Shown here: positions 1 to 8,769 of the stretch, one piece after another
How positions within the stretch are numbered: position 1 is the first letter of the stretch
Layout: every line of letters begins with the position of its first letter
Assembly: GCA_018269055.1 (NCBI GenBank)
Contig: JAFDVI010000003.1
Span: 1-38,355, forward strand
Source: Acidobacteriota bacterium
Lineage (GTDB): Bacteria; Acidobacteriota; Blastocatellia; RBC074
Length of the DNA stretch: 38,355 nucleotides
Reading direction: 5' to 3'
The notes under the pieces: model-generated
What the model was told of the DNA's origin: nothing
The model's database searches: none
What the model saw: the letters and a program-made list of their open reading frames with translations, nothing else
Program-made: the position numbers and the translations under genes

Positions 1-1
1 C

Positions 2-346
2 GGAGTGGAACGCAAGGAAATCGAACGCGGTCAGGTGATCGCCAAGCCGGGTTCGATCAAACCGCACACGAAGTTCAAGGCGGAGGCTTATATCCTGACG
101 AAGGAAGAAGGCGGCCGTCATACGCCGTTCTTCAGCGGCTATCGTCCGCAGTTTTACTTCCGGACGACAGACGTGACCGGAGTGGCGAAGCTGCCGGAAG
201 GAACAGAAATGATCATGCCGGGAGACAATATCGCGATGGAAATTGAATTGATTTCGCCGATTGCGATGGAAAAAGGCTTGCGCTTTGCGATCCGCGAAGG
301 CGGCCGCACCGTGGGCGCAGGCACCGTCTCCGACATCATCGAGTAA
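2..346 (+). CDS. tuf: Elongation factor Tu, C-terminal part (5' end outside window)
   Basis: This is the last 114 residues of translation elongation factor EF-Tu, the GTPase that delivers aminoacyl-tRNA to the ribosome. The reading frame is open from base 2 and ends at TAA 344-346. The piece covers domain 3, which binds the tRNA T-arm: [11 protein letters not shown], then [21 protein letters not shown], then MPGDN, and the terminal [12 protein letters not shown], all highly conserved in EF-Tu. The GTPase domain lies upstream of the window. tuf directly before rpsJ is the usual str-S10 junction in bacteria. Identification is near certain; only the missing 5' part limits it. Confidence 0.97.
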   Translation, partial: GVERKEIERGQVIAKPGSIKPHTKFKAEAYILTKEEGGRHTPFFSGYRPQFYFRTTDVTGVAKLPEGTEMIMPGDNIAMEIELISPIAMEKGLRFAIREGGRTVGAGTVSDIIE

Positions 347-410
347 CTGGTGGTTAGTGTTCGCGGTTGGCAACCGATAATGCTGCTAACCGCGAATTAC
401 CAACAACCAG
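347..410. repeat. Intergenic imperfect palindrome between tuf and rpsJ
   Basis: The spacer after the tuf stop contains an inverted repeat whose arms are about 347-369 (ctggtggttagtgttcgcgg) and 388-410 (the complementary order, ending ccaacaaccag). The arms match at most positions and enclose an 18-base loop. In RNA this would be a hairpin just ahead of the rpsJ ribosome binding site. It resembles other palindromes in this operon that are built from short degenerate words. Confidence 0.6.
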
Positions 411-426
411 CGCCGGAAGAAAAATG

Positions 427-750
427 ATGAACGATAAAATCAGAATTCGCCTGAAAGCTTACGATTACCGCGTGTTGGATCAGTCCACAGCGGAAATCGT
501 GGAAACAGCCAAACGTACTGGCGCTCGCGTGGCGGGACCAATTCCGCTGCCGACGGTGAAAAACAAAGTCACCGTGTTGAAATCGCCACACGTGGACAAA
601 AAATCACGCGAGCAATTCGAGATTCGCACTCACAAACGGTTGATGGACATTTTGGATCCTACGCCGCAAACGATGGATGCGCTGATGAAACTCGATTTGC
701 CCGCAGGTGTGGACGCTGAAATCAAAGCTTTCGGACGTGATCGCAGATAA
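427..750 (+). CDS. rpsJ: Small ribosomal subunit protein uS10
   Basis: Ribosomal protein S10 of the 30S head, also the transcription antitermination factor NusE in many bacteria. The 107-residue product starts [20 protein letters not shown] and contains the family signature around [25 protein letters not shown] residues 58-78, then a C-terminal [12 protein letters not shown] chose ATG 427 because GGAAG at 415-419 is a good Shine-Dalgarno seven bases upstream and the length fits the usual 100-105 residues; ATG 424 would add one Met. The longer open frame from 367 runs through the palindromic spacer and is unlikely to be translated. First gene of the S10 operon. Confidence 0.97.
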   Translation: MNDKIRIRLKAYDYRVLDQSTAEIVETAKRTGARVAGPIPLPTVKNKVTVLKSPHVDKKSREQFEIRTHKRLMDILDPTPQTMDALMKLDLPAGVDAEIKAFGRDRR

Positions 751-760
751 CTCTCCTCGG

Positions 761-814
761 TGGTCGGCAGTCGGTGGTCGGTAGTTTTTCTACTGTCTAC
801 CAGCCTGCTGCCTG
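761..814. repeat. Intergenic degenerate-word palindrome between rpsJ and rplC
   Basis: The left arm is a run of near-tandem gtcggt words (tggtcggcagtcggtggtcg, then gtag). After a T-rich loop, the right arm ctactgtctaccagcctgct is roughly its reverse complement. The hairpin ends shortly before the rplC Shine-Dalgarno. It is the same kind of element as the spacers at 347, 3457 and 6031. Confidence 0.5.
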
Positions 815-839
815 CTCGCTACGACGGAGTACCAAAACA

Positions 840-1475
840 ATGGTAAACGGAATTATCGGTAAAAAGCTGGGAATGACCCAGATTTTCGCGCCGGACGGCA
901 GCGTTACGCCCGTCACGGTGATCAAGGCTGGCCCATGCGTTGTCGTGCAGCGCAAAACTGTCTCCAGTGACGGTTATGAAGCGGTGCAACTTGGCTTGGT
1001 CGAAGACAAAGCTCCTAAGAACACCAACAAACCCATGAAAGGGCATTTTGCCAAAGCTGGCGTACCGCCAACGAAAATCCTTCGGGAGTTCCGTCTGGAT
1101 GGCGCCAACGGCGAAATTAACGTTGGTGACAAAGTGATGGTGGATCAGTTTGCCGAAAACGACATCATTGATGTGATCGGCACCAGCAAAGGACGTGGGT
1201 TTGCCGGATTCATCAAACGACATGGGTTTGGTGGCGGTCGCAAAACGCATGGTTCGATGTTCCATCGAGCGCCCGGATCTATCGGAGCTTCGGCTTACCC
1301 CTCGCGCGTGATCAAGGGAACGCGTATGGCTGGCCACATGGGAGTTGAACGCAACACCATCAGGAATCTGAAGATCGTCAAGGTCAACGCTGAAGAGAAT
1401 CTGATTCTTGTCAAAGGTTCAGTGCCCGGACCCACCGGCGCTTACGTGTTGATCAAGAAGAAAGAGACTGACTAA
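840..1475 (+). CDS. rplC: Large ribosomal subunit protein uL3
   Basis: Ribosomal protein L3 of the 50S subunit, which reaches towards the peptidyl-transferase centre. The 211-residue product starts [20 protein letters not shown], the universal L3 N-terminus. It contains the conserved loop [20 protein letters not shown] (around residues 121-140) and [20 protein letters not shown] 840 is chosen because GGAG at 826-829 sits ten bases upstream and the length matches the family. An upstream in-frame start at 774 would translate the palindromic spacer and is rejected. Confidence 0.97.
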   Translation: MVNGIIGKKLGMTQIFAPDGSVTPVTVIKAGPCVVVQRKTVSSDGYEAVQLGLVEDKAPKNTNKPMKGHFAKAGVPPTKILREFRLDGANGEINVGDKVMVDQFAENDIIDVIGTSKGRGFAGFIKRHGFGGGRKTHGSMFHRAPGSIGASAYPSRVIKGTRMAGHMGVERNTIRNLKIVKVNAEENLILVKGSVPGPTGAYVLIKKKETD

Positions 1476-1482
1476 CTGTTTA

Positions 1483-1534
1483 GAGTTCAGCCTTCAGGCT
1501 GCTTTTATGACAAAGCAAGCTAAAGCTTGAACTC
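1483..1534. repeat. GAGTTCAGCC palindromic repeat, copy 1
   Basis: Inverted repeat with left arm gagttcagccttcaggctgc and right arm gcaagctaaagcttgaactc, about 20 bases each with a short loop. A near-copy lies at 2565-2609 in another spacer of this operon, so this is an interspersed REP-like element rather than a gene-specific hairpin. It lies between rplC and the rplD Shine-Dalgarno. Confidence 0.7.
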
Positions 1535-1559
1535 AAACCGAAATTTTGAGAGGGCAGCG

Positions 1560-2186
1560 ATGCCAACCGTTGAAGTCAAAAATCTGAAAAACGAAAGCAT
1601 CGGCGAGCTTGAGCTGAAGGAAGAAATTTTCGGCGCTCCGCTCAACGAATCTTTGATCTATTTTGCGGTTAAAAACTATCTGGCCAACCAGCGCCAGGGA
1701 ACGGTGAAAACCAAAACCCGTGGCAACACCTCTGGCAGCGGCAAAAAGCTTTGGCGGCAGAAAGGCACCGGACGTGCCCGAATCGCCAGTTTGCGTTCTC
1801 CGCTTTGGAAGGGCGGCGGCAACGTTCATGGCCCGCAACCGCGCAACTGGAAATCGGAAATGCCGAAGAAAATGAAGCGTGGCGCATTGCGCTCTGCTCT
1901 TTCCGAACGCCTTCGCGAGGGTAATTTGGTTGTGCTGGATCAGCTCACGCTGGGTGACCACAAAACCAAAAGCTTTGTGACGATTGCCGAAACTTTCGGC
2001 TGGGACAGCAAAACGTTGATTGTGGAAACCACGCCGGAGCGGAATCTGGTTCTCTCTTCGCGCAATGTTCCGGGAGTGACGGTCGCGGCGAACGTGAATG
2101 TGAACATTTACGACGTGCTCTATCACGACAAGATCGTTTTTACGCGCGACGCCATCAATGCTTTGCAGGAAAAGCTGAGCAAGTAA
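1560..2186 (+). CDS. rplD: Large ribosomal subunit protein uL4
   Basis: Ribosomal protein L4, 208 residues, a 50S protein whose long loop lines the peptide exit tunnel; in some bacteria it also represses the S10 operon. The frame starts [19 protein letters not shown] and carries the L4 signature with the loop [20 protein letters not shown] and [15 protein letters not shown] (residues ~50-90). ATG 1560 is preceded by GAGAGG (1548-1553), about seven bases away. An upstream in-frame start at 1527 lies in the palindromic repeat and is not needed. Placed correctly between rplC and rplW. Confidence 0.97.
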   Translation: MPTVEVKNLKNESIGELELKEEIFGAPLNESLIYFAVKNYLANQRQGTVKTKTRGNTSGSGKKLWRQKGTGRARIASLRSPLWKGGGNVHGPQPRNWKSEMPKKMKRGALRSALSERLREGNLVVLDQLTLGDHKTKSFVTIAETFGWDSKTLIVETTPERNLVLSSRNVPGVTVAANVNVNIYDVLYHDKIVFTRDAINALQEKLSK

Positions 2187-2212
2187 ACGGATCGGTACCA
2201 GAGGAAAGAACA

Positions 2213-2554
2213 ATGAAAACGATTTGGGATGTGCTCAAAGCTCCGGTGATTACGGAAAAAGCTCTGAAATTGAAAGAGACGAGCACGCACGACATCCGCG
2301 ACAGCAAAAACAAAAAGACGATCAAACGCGACCGCCAGGTGCTTGCATTTCGCGTTGCCGACGACGCCAGCAAATACACCATCAAAGGCGCCGTTGAAGC
2401 GATCTTCAAGGTCGAAGTGGATCAGGTTCGTGTGGTCAAACATCACGGCAAAACCGTTCGTCGTGGCCGCACGGTTGGTCGCAAATCTGACTGGAAAAAA
2501 GCCTACGTGACACTCAAACCCGGTCACAGAGTGGATTACGCGGATTCGATTTAG
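2213..2554 (+). CDS. rplW: Large ribosomal subunit protein uL23
   Basis: Ribosomal protein L23, 113 residues, located at the exit of the nascent-peptide tunnel where trigger factor and SRP dock. It begins [20 protein letters not shown], the typical L23 start, and keeps [27 protein letters not shown] residues 77-100. Compared with ~95-100 residues in many bacteria it carries a short Lys/Asp-rich insert (residues ~25-42). GAGGAAAG at 2201-2208 is a good ribosome binding site five bases before ATG 2213. Confidence 0.96.
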   Translation: MKTIWDVLKAPVITEKALKLKETSTHDIRDSKNKKTIKRDRQVLAFRVADDASKYTIKGAVEAIFKVEVDQVRVVKHHGKTVRRGRTVGRKSDWKKAYVTLKPGHRVDYADSI

Positions 2555-2564
2555 CGATAGTTCG

Positions 2565-2609
2565 GAGTTCAGCCTTGAGGCTGCTGCTATCAAGCTAAAG
2601 CTTGAACTC
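2565..2609. repeat. GAGTTCAGCC palindromic repeat, copy 2
   Basis: Second copy of the element at 1483-1534. The left arm gagttcagccttgaggctgc and right arm caagctaaagcttgaactc pair imperfectly around a short loop. It occupies nearly the whole rplW-rplB spacer and ends just before the rplB Shine-Dalgarno. The right arm matches copy 1 at every base from caagctaaag to gaactc. Confidence 0.7.
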
Positions 2610-2629
2610 TAAACTTCAACGAGGAAGAG

Positions 2630-3454
2630 ATGGGAATCAAGAAGCTTTCACCAACAAGTCCGGCTCGGCGCTATCAGACTTATCTGACGAATGATGATCT
2701 GACTACCGACAAGCCCTACAAGCCGCTGCTTGAGGCCAAGAAGCGCACCAGCGGACGCAACAACCTGGGCAAGATGACGGTGCGTCATCGTGGCGGCGGA
2801 CACAAACGTCATTACCGGGTCATTGATTTCAAACGCGACAAGACCGGCATCCCCGGAAAAGTGGCGACCATTGAATACGATCCGAACCGTTCGGCGCGAA
2901 TCGCCCTGGTTAATTACGTTGACGGCGAAAAACGCTACATCATCGCACCCGCCGGTTTGCAGATTGGCCAAACCATTGTTTCGGGGCCGGAATCGGATAT
3001 CCTGACGGGCAATGCCCTTCCGATCAAAAACATTCCGCTCGGCACGCAAATCCACAACATCGAATTGAAACCCGGAAAAGGCGGCCAGATGGCACGCAGC
3101 GCGGGCAGCTTTGCCCAGCTTGTGGCGAAAGAAGGCGGCATTGCACAGCTTCGTTTGCCCTCTGGGGAAATTCGTCTGGTGTCCGTGGATTGCATGGCGA
3201 CCGTCGGTCAGGTTGGAAACGCGGAACACGAAAACGTTTCGGTCGGTAAAGCCGGTCGCACGCGTTGGAAAGGGATTCGCCCAACCGTTCGTGGTGTGGC
3301 GATGAACCCGGTTGACCATCCGCATGGCGGCGGTGAAGGGAAAACTTCCGGCGGACGCAACCCTGTGACGCCCTGGGGACAGCCGACTCGCGGTTACAAA
3401 ACGCGCAACAACAAGCGCACTGACAAGTTCATCGTGAAACGGAGAACCAAGTAA
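2630..3454 (+). CDS. rplB: Large ribosomal subunit protein uL2
   Basis: Ribosomal protein L2, 274 residues, a primary 23S rRNA binder essential for subunit association and peptidyl transfer. Starts [20 protein letters not shown] and contains [20 protein letters not shown] (residues ~52-71), the SH3/OB core, and the C-terminal signature [14 protein letters not shown] with the conserved His of the peptidyl-transferase region. GAGGAAGA at 2621-2628 is placed just before ATG 2630. Length is normal. The fifth gene of the S10 cluster. Confidence 0.98.
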   Translation: MGIKKLSPTSPARRYQTYLTNDDLTTDKPYKPLLEAKKRTSGRNNLGKMTVRHRGGGHKRHYRVIDFKRDKTGIPGKVATIEYDPNRSARIALVNYVDGEKRYIIAPAGLQIGQTIVSGPESDILTGNALPIKNIPLGTQIHNIELKPGKGGQMARSAGSFAQLVAKEGGIAQLRLPSGEIRLVSVDCMATVGQVGNAEHENVSVGKAGRTRWKGIRPTVRGVAMNPVDHPHGGGEGKTSGGRNPVTPWGQPTRGYKTRNNKRTDKFIVKRRTK

Positions 3455-3456
3455 TT

Positions 3457-3530
3457 CAAGTTCACTGTTCACAGTTCTCAGCAAGTTCAGATTGCAGACT
3501 GCGAACCGCGAACCGTGAACTGCGAACTGG
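3457..3530. repeat. Palindrome of GTTCA/GAAC words between rplB and rpsS
   Basis: The left half repeats the word gttca(c) (aagttcactgttcacagttc) and the right half repeats its complement (gaaccgcgaaccgtgaactg), forming an imperfect inverted repeat about 30 bases per arm. It spans almost the whole spacer and ends at the rpsS Shine-Dalgarno. The composition is low-complexity yet pairs with itself. Confidence 0.6.
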
Positions 3531-3537
3531 AAAAGAT

Positions 3538-3822
3538 ATGGCACGTTCAGTCAAAAAAGGCCCGTTTATTGACAAGCATTTGTGGAAGGCCATCGAAAAG
3601 ATGAATGCGGCGAACGAAAAGAAGGTTCACAAAACCTGGTCGCGTCGTTCGACGATTACACCTGAAATGGTCGGCCACACGCTGGCGGTTCACAACGGCA
3701 AAAAATTCATCCCGGTTTATATCACCGAGAACATGGTCGGGCACAAGCTTGGAGAGTTTTCGCCGACGCGTACTTTCAAAGGTCACGCGGACAAAGCGGA
3801 AAAGGCCGCCGGAAAGAAATAA
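3538..3822 (+). CDS. rpsS: Small ribosomal subunit protein uS19
   Basis: Ribosomal protein S19, 94 residues, a 30S head protein that binds with S13 and contacts the 50S. It starts [20 protein letters not shown] and contains the S19 signature [20 protein letters not shown] (residues ~33-52) and the [19 protein letters not shown] tail. The ribosome binding site is GGAAAAG at 3529-3535 directly upstream of ATG 3538, close but usable. Normal length and position between rplB and rplV. Confidence 0.97.
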   Translation: MARSVKKGPFIDKHLWKAIEKMNAANEKKVHKTWSRRSTITPEMVGHTLAVHNGKKFIPVYITENMVGHKLGEFSPTRTFKGHADKAEKAAGKK

Positions 3823-3907
3823 AGAAGTCTGAGAGGTGGCAAGACACGGCAAGGAAGCGAATGCTTCACTGGGCTGAACTGCCACTCGTTCGACAGGGGT
3901 TCGTAAC

Positions 3908-4312
3908 ATGGAAGCAATTGCGAAAGCAAAAAACGTCAAGATTTCGTCGCAGAAGGCAAAATTGGTCATGGATTTGATTCGTGGCCGAATGTACGGCGAA
4001 GCGCGCGAACTTCTGCGCTTCACGAACAAGCGCGCCGCTGGCCTGATTTACAAGGTGCTTGAATCGGCTCGCGCCAATGCGGAAGTCTTGGCTGATCAGG
4101 AAAACGTGATGGTGGACGTGGACGAGTTGTGGGTCAAAGAGTGCTTTGCCTCTACCGGCACGACCAAGCATCGCCGTCGCGTCCGTCCTGCGCCGATGGG
4201 ACGCGCTTACCGCGAGCGTCGTCATTACAGTCACTTGACGGTGGTTGTTTCAACCGAAGATCGCGCCAGCAAGAAGTCTGGCAAAGCCGCTGAAACGGAA
4301 GCGGTTGAGTAA
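3908..4312 (+). CDS. rplV: Large ribosomal subunit protein uL22
   Basis: Ribosomal protein L22, 134 residues, with a beta-hairpin that lines the exit tunnel near the macrolide site. It starts [20 protein letters not shown] and carries the conserved hairpin region [20 protein letters not shown] (residues ~79-98) followed by the [10 protein letters not shown] strand. The C-terminus has a ~20-residue Lys/Ala/Glu-rich tail beyond the ~110-residue core. AGGGG near 3895-3899 precedes ATG 3908. The 85-base rpsS-rplV spacer shows no clear element. Confidence 0.96.
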   Translation: MEAIAKAKNVKISSQKAKLVMDLIRGRMYGEARELLRFTNKRAAGLIYKVLESARANAEVLADQENVMVDVDELWVKECFASTGTTKHRRRVRPAPMGRAYRERRHYSHLTVVVSTEDRASKKSGKAAETEAVE

Positions 4313-4341
4313 AGTTTAGAGATTTCGGCAACGGAGAAATT

Positions 4342-4992
4342 ATGGGTCAGAAAGTTCATCCTTACGGTTTCAGACTTGGCTACAACCGCGGCTGGCATTC
4401 GCGCTGGTTTGCCAAAAAAGATTTTGGCGTGTTGTTGCTGGAGGACCTGGAACTGAAAAAGGAGTTGAAAAAGCGCTTTGCGCAAGCTGGCGTTTCTCAT
4501 ATTCAAATTGATCGCGCGGCCAATCGTTTGCGCATCGTCATTCACACCTCGCGGCCCGGAATCATCATCGGTCGCAAGGGGGCGGAAATTGACAAGCTCA
4601 AACAGGAAATGAGCCGTCGGACCAAACGCGAAATCCTGATTGACATCCGCGAGATCAACAAGCCTGAGTTGAATGCTCAATTACAGGCGGAAAAGATCGC
4701 TCAGCAACTGGAAAAGCGCGTCGCATTTCGTCGTGCCATGCGCAAATCCGTGGAAGAGGCCAAACGGTTTGGCGCAGGCGGAATCAAGATTCGTTGCTCC
4801 GGACGTCTGGGCGGCGCCGAAATCGCCCGTTCGGAGTGGACGCTGGATGGCCGTTTGCCGCTGCACACCTTGCGCGCGGACATTGATTACGGGTTTGCCG
4901 AAGCCAACACGACATATGGCGTGATCGGCATCAAGGTTTGGATTTATCGCGGCGAAATTATGGACCCGCGTGAAGCGATGATGAAGAGATAA
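4342..4992 (+). CDS. rpsC: Small ribosomal subunit protein uS3
   Basis: Ribosomal protein S3, 216 residues, part of the mRNA entry channel and helicase of the 30S. Starts [20 protein letters not shown]; the N-terminal KH domain has the GRKG loop inside [20 protein letters not shown] (residues ~70-90). The C-terminal domain has [13 protein letters not shown] and ends near [25 protein letters not shown] at 4333-4337 is the Shine-Dalgarno. Normal length; five bases separate its stop from rplP. Confidence 0.97.
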   Translation: MGQKVHPYGFRLGYNRGWHSRWFAKKDFGVLLLEDLELKKELKKRFAQAGVSHIQIDRAANRLRIVIHTSRPGIIIGRKGAEIDKLKQEMSRRTKREILIDIREINKPELNAQLQAEKIAQQLEKRVAFRRAMRKSVEEAKRFGAGGIKIRCSGRLGGAEIARSEWTLDGRLPLHTLRADIDYGFAEANTTYGVIGIKVWIYRGEIMDPREAMMKR

Positions 4993-4997
4993 CTGAA

Positions 4998-5435
4998 ATG
5001 GCTGAATATAAAATTCCCAAAAAAGTTAAGTATCGGAAACAACAACGCGGTCGTCGCGCAGGCGCAGCCAAGCGCGGAACCAACATCGCATTTGGCGAAT
5101 TTGCGCTGAAGGCGATGGAAGTTTCGTGGATAACTGGCCGTCAAATCGAGGCTGGCCGTATCGCCATTACGCGTGAGGTCAAACGCGGTGGCAAGTTGTG
5201 GATTCGCATCTTTCCGGACAAACCCATTACCAAAAAGCCTGCTGAAACGCGTATGGGCAAAGGCAAAGGCGCGCCGGAAGGATGGGTTGCCGTGGTCAAA
5301 CCGGGCCGCATCATTTTTGAAATGGAAGGCGTTGACGAAGCAACGGCAAGACGGGCGATGGAATTGGCGGCGGCGAAATTGCCGATCAAAACCAAATTCG
5401 TCACTCGTCAAGATCAAGAAGGGGGCGCACTGTGA
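4998..5435 (+). CDS. rplP: Large ribosomal subunit protein uL16
   Basis: Ribosomal protein L16, 145 residues, lining the A-site tRNA path of the 50S. The start is [20 protein letters not shown] and the core has [20 protein letters not shown] (residues ~48-67), [20 protein letters not shown], and the tail [14 protein letters not shown]. Typical length is 136-145. ATG 4998 follows the rpsC stop by five bases, so translation is probably coupled. Its TGA stop overlaps the GTG start of rpmC by four bases. Confidence 0.97.
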   Translation: MAEYKIPKKVKYRKQQRGRRAGAAKRGTNIAFGEFALKAMEVSWITGRQIEAGRIAITREVKRGGKLWIRIFPDKPITKKPAETRMGKGKGAPEGWVAVVKPGRIIFEMEGVDEATARRAMELAAAKLPIKTKFVTRQDQEGGAL

Positions 5436-5638
5436 AGCACAAACTGGACAAGATGCGCGAAAACTCAAGCGAAGAACTCGTCAGACGCCTGGCTGAAATC
5501 AAAGAATCTTTGTTTCGCCTGAATTTCAGAAAGGCGCTTGGCAATACAGACACTGTGGCGCAGATTCGCAGAGAGAGAAAAGAACTGGCGCGAATTAAAA
5601 CCATCCTGCGTGGGCGTGCACTTGGCGTTGAAAAGTAA
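5432..5638 (+). CDS. rpmC: Large ribosomal subunit protein uL29
   Basis: Ribosomal protein L29, 68 residues, two long helices near the tunnel exit. The frame reads [20 protein letters not shown], then [20 protein letters not shown] and [15 protein letters not shown], the usual L29 pattern. It starts with GTG 5432, overlapping the rplP stop (GTGA), and the AAGAAGGGGG tract inside the rplP end serves as ribosome binding site. No better ATG exists nearby: the next in-frame ATG at 5453 would remove the first helix start. Confidence 0.95.
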   Translation: MKHKLDKMRENSSEELVRRLAEIKESLFRLNFRKALGNTDTVAQIRRERKELARIKTILRGRALGVEK

Positions 5639-5685
5639 TTCAAAAAGCCGTCGCGTTTCTGGTGAACGGCTAAAGTGAATTGAGT

Positions 5686-6030
5686 ATGGAAGAAACAAAA
5701 GACAATTTGGAAGAGCAAGGCGTTGCCGAAAGTGCTGTGACAGCAGACGCTTCCGCTCCGGCGGAGAAAACAAAAGCCAAGGGACGGCGGACTGAAAAAG
5801 TCGGCATCGTGACCAGCGATAAAATGCAGAAAACGGTGGTCGTCCGAGTGGATCGTCTGGTGAAGCACCCTGTTTACAAACGATATGTGCGGAGACGGTC
5901 GAAGTTTATGGCTCACAATGAAATTGACGGCGTGAGCATCGGCGACCAGGTTCGCATTGTGGAATCTCGCCCGCTTTCAAAACTCAAGCGTTGGCGCGTG
6001 GTTGAAGTGTTACGAAAGGCAAGTAAGTAG
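5686..6030 (+). CDS. rpsQ: Small ribosomal subunit protein uS17 with N-terminal extension
   Basis: Ribosomal protein S17, a primary 16S rRNA binder with an OB fold. The S17 core begins about residue 35 ([20 protein letters not shown]) and continues [20 protein letters not shown] and [20 protein letters not shown]. At 114 residues it is about 30 longer than the usual ~84, because of an acidic then Ala/Lys-rich N-terminal tail ([20 protein letters not shown]). I chose ATG 5686; TTG 5680 would add two residues. The Shine-Dalgarno is weak. An alternative is a start nearer the core, but no ATG is available there until after the first core strand. Confidence 0.93.
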   Translation: MEETKDNLEEQGVAESAVTADASAPAEKTKAKGRRTEKVGIVTSDKMQKTVVVRVDRLVKHPVYKRYVRRRSKFMAHNEIDGVSIGDQVRIVESRPLSKLKRWRVVEVLRKASK

Positions 6031-6115
6031 TTGTCGGTTGTCGGTTGCCGATGGGCGGCTGCGAAATTTGCTGATTCGCGCTGACCTTCGGCTGCCACCT
6101 ACCGGCCACCGACAA
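6031..6115. repeat. Palindrome of GTCGGTT words between rpsQ and rplN
   Basis: The left arm is ttgtcggttgtcggttgccg and the right arm ends ctaccggccaccgacaa, whose reverse complement begins ttgtcggtggccggtag. The result is an imperfect inverted repeat filling the spacer, of the same design as 347-410, 761-814 and 3457-3530. It ends exactly at the strong AAGGAGG of rplN, so it could form a hairpin just upstream of that ribosome binding site. Confidence 0.6.
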
Positions 6116-6126
6116 GGAGGCTAGCA

Positions 6127-6498
6127 ATGGCATTACAAATGCGATCCATTTTGCAGGTCGCTGACAATTCCGGGGCAAAGAAGATTGCGATGATTATGCC
6201 CTTCGGCGGCAACATTGGCTCTCGCGCCACTTTGGGCGACGTGATTACGGCTTCGGTCAAGGAAGCATCACCCGATGGCACGGTGAAAAAGAAACAAGTC
6301 GTCAAAGCCGTGATCGTTCGCACGCGCAAGGAAGTTCGCCGCAAAGATGGGACTTACATCCGTTTTGACGAAAATGCGGCGGTCATTATCAAACCCGATG
6401 GCGAGCCGGTTGGTACGCGCGTGTTTGGCCCGGTGGCTCGCGAACTGCGCGAAAAAGGATTCATGAAGATCGTCAGTCTCGCTCCCGAAGTGATTTAG
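6127..6498 (+). CDS. rplN: Large ribosomal subunit protein uL14
   Basis: Ribosomal protein L14, 123 residues, at the subunit interface of the 50S and the binding site of the silencing factor RsfS. The product reads [20 protein letters not shown], then [20 protein letters not shown] (the L14 signature, residues ~58-77), [20 protein letters not shown] and [27 protein letters not shown] at 6114-6120 is a near-perfect Shine-Dalgarno six bases before ATG 6127. Length is the family standard. Confidence 0.97.
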   Translation: MALQMRSILQVADNSGAKKIAMIMPFGGNIGSRATLGDVITASVKEASPDGTVKKKQVVKAVIVRTRKEVRRKDGTYIRFDENAAVIIKPDGEPVGTRVFGPVARELREKGFMKIVSLAPEVI

Positions 6499-6540
6499 CG
6501 CTGCGTCAGACGAGCGAGTGAAGGAGGCTAGTTCATAGAT

Positions 6541-6861
6541 ATGCCAAACAAAATGAAGATCAAAAAGAATGATCAGGTAGTCGTTATCTCCGGACGCGAT
6601 AAAGGCAGACGCGGCCGTGTGATTGAAGTGCTGACCAAAAAGCAGAAAGTTGTGGTGGAAGGCGTCAACGTTCTCAAACACTTCGAACGTCCGAACCGTC
6701 CCAAAGGAATTGCCGGAGGAATTGTCGAGCGCGAAGCGCCGATTGATGTTTCAAATGTGATGGTGCTCGAAAATGGAGTGCCGGTTCGCGTTGGATACCA
6801 GATTTTGGATGATGGCCGCAAAATTCGGGTCTCGAAAAAGACCGGCGCGGCTTTGGATTAA
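6541..6861 (+). CDS. rplX: Large ribosomal subunit protein uL24
   Basis: Ribosomal protein L24, 106 residues, an assembly initiator of the 50S with a KOW motif. Residues 5-35 are KIKKNDQVVVISGRDKGRRG followed by RVIEVL, the KOW/SH3 core; later NVLKHFERPNRPKGIAGGIV and a C-terminal VSKKTGAALD. AAGGAGG at 6521-6527 is strong but 13 bases before ATG 6541, so ATG 6553 (MKIKKND) is even further. I keep 6541. Confidence 0.95.
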   Translation: MPNKMKIKKNDQVVVISGRDKGRRGRVIEVLTKKQKVVVEGVNVLKHFERPNRPKGIAGGIVEREAPIDVSNVMVLENGVPVRVGYQILDDGRKIRVSKKTGAALD

Positions 6862-6863
6862 TC

Positions 6864-6885
6864 GCCATCTTGAATTTGAGATGGC
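6864..6885. repeat. Small hairpin between rplX and rplE
   Basis: Perfect 7-base inverted repeat gccatct / agatggc with an 8-base loop, right after the rplX stop. No T-run follows, so it is not a convincing terminator; it may be an mRNA stability or processing hairpin. Confidence 0.4.
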
Positions 6886-6903
6886 AGATGTTGGGATTTA
6901 GTT

Positions 6904-7449
6904 ATGGCTGCACGACTTAAAGAAAAATATCTTAAAGAAATCGTTCCGGCGCTCAGCAAGGAGTTTGGCTACACCAACCCGATGAGTATTCCGAAGTTGG
7001 AAAAAATCGTTGTCAACGTCGGTTTGGGCGAAGCAATTCAAAATTCCAAGGCCGTTGATGTTGCCGTTGGCGATTTGACGACCATTGTTGGCCAGAAGCC
7101 TGTTGTGACCAAAGCGAAAAAATCCATCGCCGCATTCAAGCTGCGCGAAGGAATGAGCATCGGTGTGATGGTGACTTTGCGCGGCGACCGGATGTACGAA
7201 TTTCTGGATCGTTTCGTCAGTTTGGCGCTGCCTCGCGTGCGTGATTTTCGCGGTGTCAGCCCCAAAGCGTTTGACGGACGTGGCAACTACACGGTCGGTC
7301 TGAAAGATCAGTTGATTTTCCCGGAAATTGATTTTGGCAAAATTGATAAAGCGCGCGGAATGAACGTGTGCATTGTGACGTCGGCCAAGACCGACGAAGA
7401 GGCGCGCTCGCTGTTGCGCCATTTGGGGATGCCGTTTCGGCAAAACTAA
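6904..7449 (+). CDS. rplE: Large ribosomal subunit protein uL5
   Basis: Ribosomal protein L5, 181 residues, a 5S rRNA binder of the central protuberance. It starts [20 protein letters not shown] and has the L5 signature around [20 protein letters not shown] (residues ~26-45), [20 protein letters not shown], and the C-terminal [20 protein letters not shown]. Length is normal (~179). The Shine-Dalgarno upstream of ATG 6904 is weak. Position between rplX and the zinc S14 is the standard spc order. Confidence 0.97.
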   Translation: MAARLKEKYLKEIVPALSKEFGYTNPMSIPKLEKIVVNVGLGEAIQNSKAVDVAVGDLTTIVGQKPVVTKAKKSIAAFKLREGMSIGVMVTLRGDRMYEFLDRFVSLALPRVRDFRGVSPKAFDGRGNYTVGLKDQLIFPEIDFGKIDKARGMNVCIVTSAKTDEEARSLLRHLGMPFRQN

Positions 7450-7464
7450 GGACCTACAGAAACT

Positions 7465-7650
7465 ATGGCAAAGACTTCAAAGATCGTTCAAGCGAACCGG
7501 AGACCGAAATTCAAAGTGCGTGGTTACAATCGCTGCAAACGTTGTGGCCGTCCGCGGGCTTATCTGCGGAAATACAGCATTTGCCGAATTTGTTTCCGCC
7601 AACTGGCGTTGCAAGGCGAAATCCCTGGTGTGACGAAATCAAGTTGGTAA
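7465..7650 (+). CDS. rpsZ: Small ribosomal subunit protein uS14, zinc-binding type Z
   Basis: Ribosomal protein S14, short zinc-containing form of 61 residues. The four zinc cysteines are in CKRC (residues ~24-27) and CRIC (~40-43), followed by [18 protein letters not shown], the conserved tail. This type is found in Gram-positives, Thermus, Acidobacteriota and others, while the long zinc-free paralogue is often used under zinc limitation. AAGGA at 7448-7452 precedes ATG 7465. The gene could equally be named rpsN. Confidence 0.96.
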   Translation: MAKTSKIVQANRRPKFKVRGYNRCKRCGRPRAYLRKYSICRICFRQLALQGEIPGVTKSSW

Positions 7651-7683
7651 TAGACCGGAAAGTTCCGCACTGGAGTTGAAACG

Positions 7684-8085
7684 ATGATAGTTGATCCGAT
7701 TTCAGATATGTTGACGCGTATGCGCAATGCGATTGAAGCGCGTCATTCCAAGGTTGATGTGCCGGCTTCGCGGCTGAAAGTGGAAATCGCCCGAATCCTG
7801 AAAGAAGAAGGGTACATCACCAATTACAGCATCAAAACAGCCGAAGGCACACAGATTCGTACGTTGCGAATTTTTCTGCGGTATGGCCCGAAAGGCGAAA
7901 GCGTGATTTCTGACTTGAGTCGTGTTTCGCGCCCAAGCCGCCGGGTGTATGTGGCCAGCGGCGAAATTCCGAAAGTGCTCGGCGGTTTGGGAATCAATAT
8001 CCTGAGCACATCGCACGGAGTAATGACCGGCAAACAAGCTCGCAAGTCGAATGTCGGCGGCGAATTGCTCTGCAGCGTTTACTAA
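7684..8085 (+). CDS. rpsH: Small ribosomal subunit protein uS8
   Basis: Ribosomal protein S8, 133 residues, a central-domain 16S rRNA binder; in Enterobacteria it represses the spc operon. The product starts [20 protein letters not shown] and ends with the S8 signature [20 protein letters not shown] plus [12 protein letters not shown] at 7672-7675 lies eight bases before ATG 7684. Length is typical (130-133). Confidence 0.97.
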   Translation: MIVDPISDMLTRMRNAIEARHSKVDVPASRLKVEIARILKEEGYITNYSIKTAEGTQIRTLRIFLRYGPKGESVISDLSRVSRPSRRVYVASGEIPKVLGGLGINILSTSHGVMTGKQARKSNVGGELLCSVY

Positions 8086-8125
8086 ACCGTTCGGAGTTGT
8101 ACTCCAAACTGATGACGAGAAAGCT

Positions 8126-8680
8126 ATGTCACGAGTAGGCAAAAAACCAATCGAGATTCCGAAGGACGTAAAAGTCAACATCACGGATTTGGCAGTCGAA
8201 GTGCAGGGGCCGAAAGGCAAACTGACGACCGCGATTCCTGCCGGCGTGAGTTTGAAAGTTGATGACGGCAAACTGCTTGCTGAGCGGCAGGATGAGGACC
8301 ACACGGCAATCCACGGCACTGCGCGCGCTTTGATCGCCAATGCGATTCGGGGCGTTTCGCAGGGTTTTTCACAAGAGATGGACGTTGTGGGGGTCGGTTA
8401 CAAAGCCGAGTTGAAAGGACGCGCGATCCAATTTGCACTTGGATATTCGCACCCCATCGAATTCGTTTTGCCGGAAGGCGTTACCGCGAAGGTCGAGAAA
8501 CTGGCTCGAACCATCAACCAGTATCAAACGACCATCACGTTATCCGCCATTGACAAAGAACTGTTGGGGCAGACGGCGGCGAATATGCACCGTCTACGCA
8601 AACCGGATGCTTATAAAGGCAAAGGCGTTCGTTACGCCAATCGCCCGATGAAACTGAAACCCGGCAAGACCGGTAAATAA
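8126..8680 (+). CDS. rplF: Large ribosomal subunit protein uL6
   Basis: Ribosomal protein L6, 184 residues, two homologous domains near the factor-binding site of the 50S. It starts [20 protein letters not shown] and has the signature [20 protein letters not shown] (residues ~150-169) near the end. ATG 8126 is preceded by GAGAAAG and gives the standard length; the longer open frame from 8051 overlaps the end of rpsH and is rejected. Confidence 0.97.
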   Translation: MSRVGKKPIEIPKDVKVNITDLAVEVQGPKGKLTTAIPAGVSLKVDDGKLLAERQDEDHTAIHGTARALIANAIRGVSQGFSQEMDVVGVGYKAELKGRAIQFALGYSHPIEFVLPEGVTAKVEKLARTINQYQTTITLSAIDKELLGQTAANMHRLRKPDAYKGKGVRYANRPMKLKPGKTGK

Positions 8681-8769
8681 ACGATGAATTCATCAAGTCC
8701 GAAACGAAGGGATCGTCGAAAGTACATTCAAACGATCGGTTCATCGTTCGGCAAAGGCAAAGAATCGTT

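Noticed and set aside
6864..6885. Terminator between rplX and rplE
   Set aside because: The hairpin is short and no T-run follows; a stop here would cut the spc operon.
7368..7679. 103-codon frame overlapping rplE and rpsZ
   Set aside because: Out-of-frame shadow; rpsZ with its zinc cysteines and a proper ribosome binding site explains the region.
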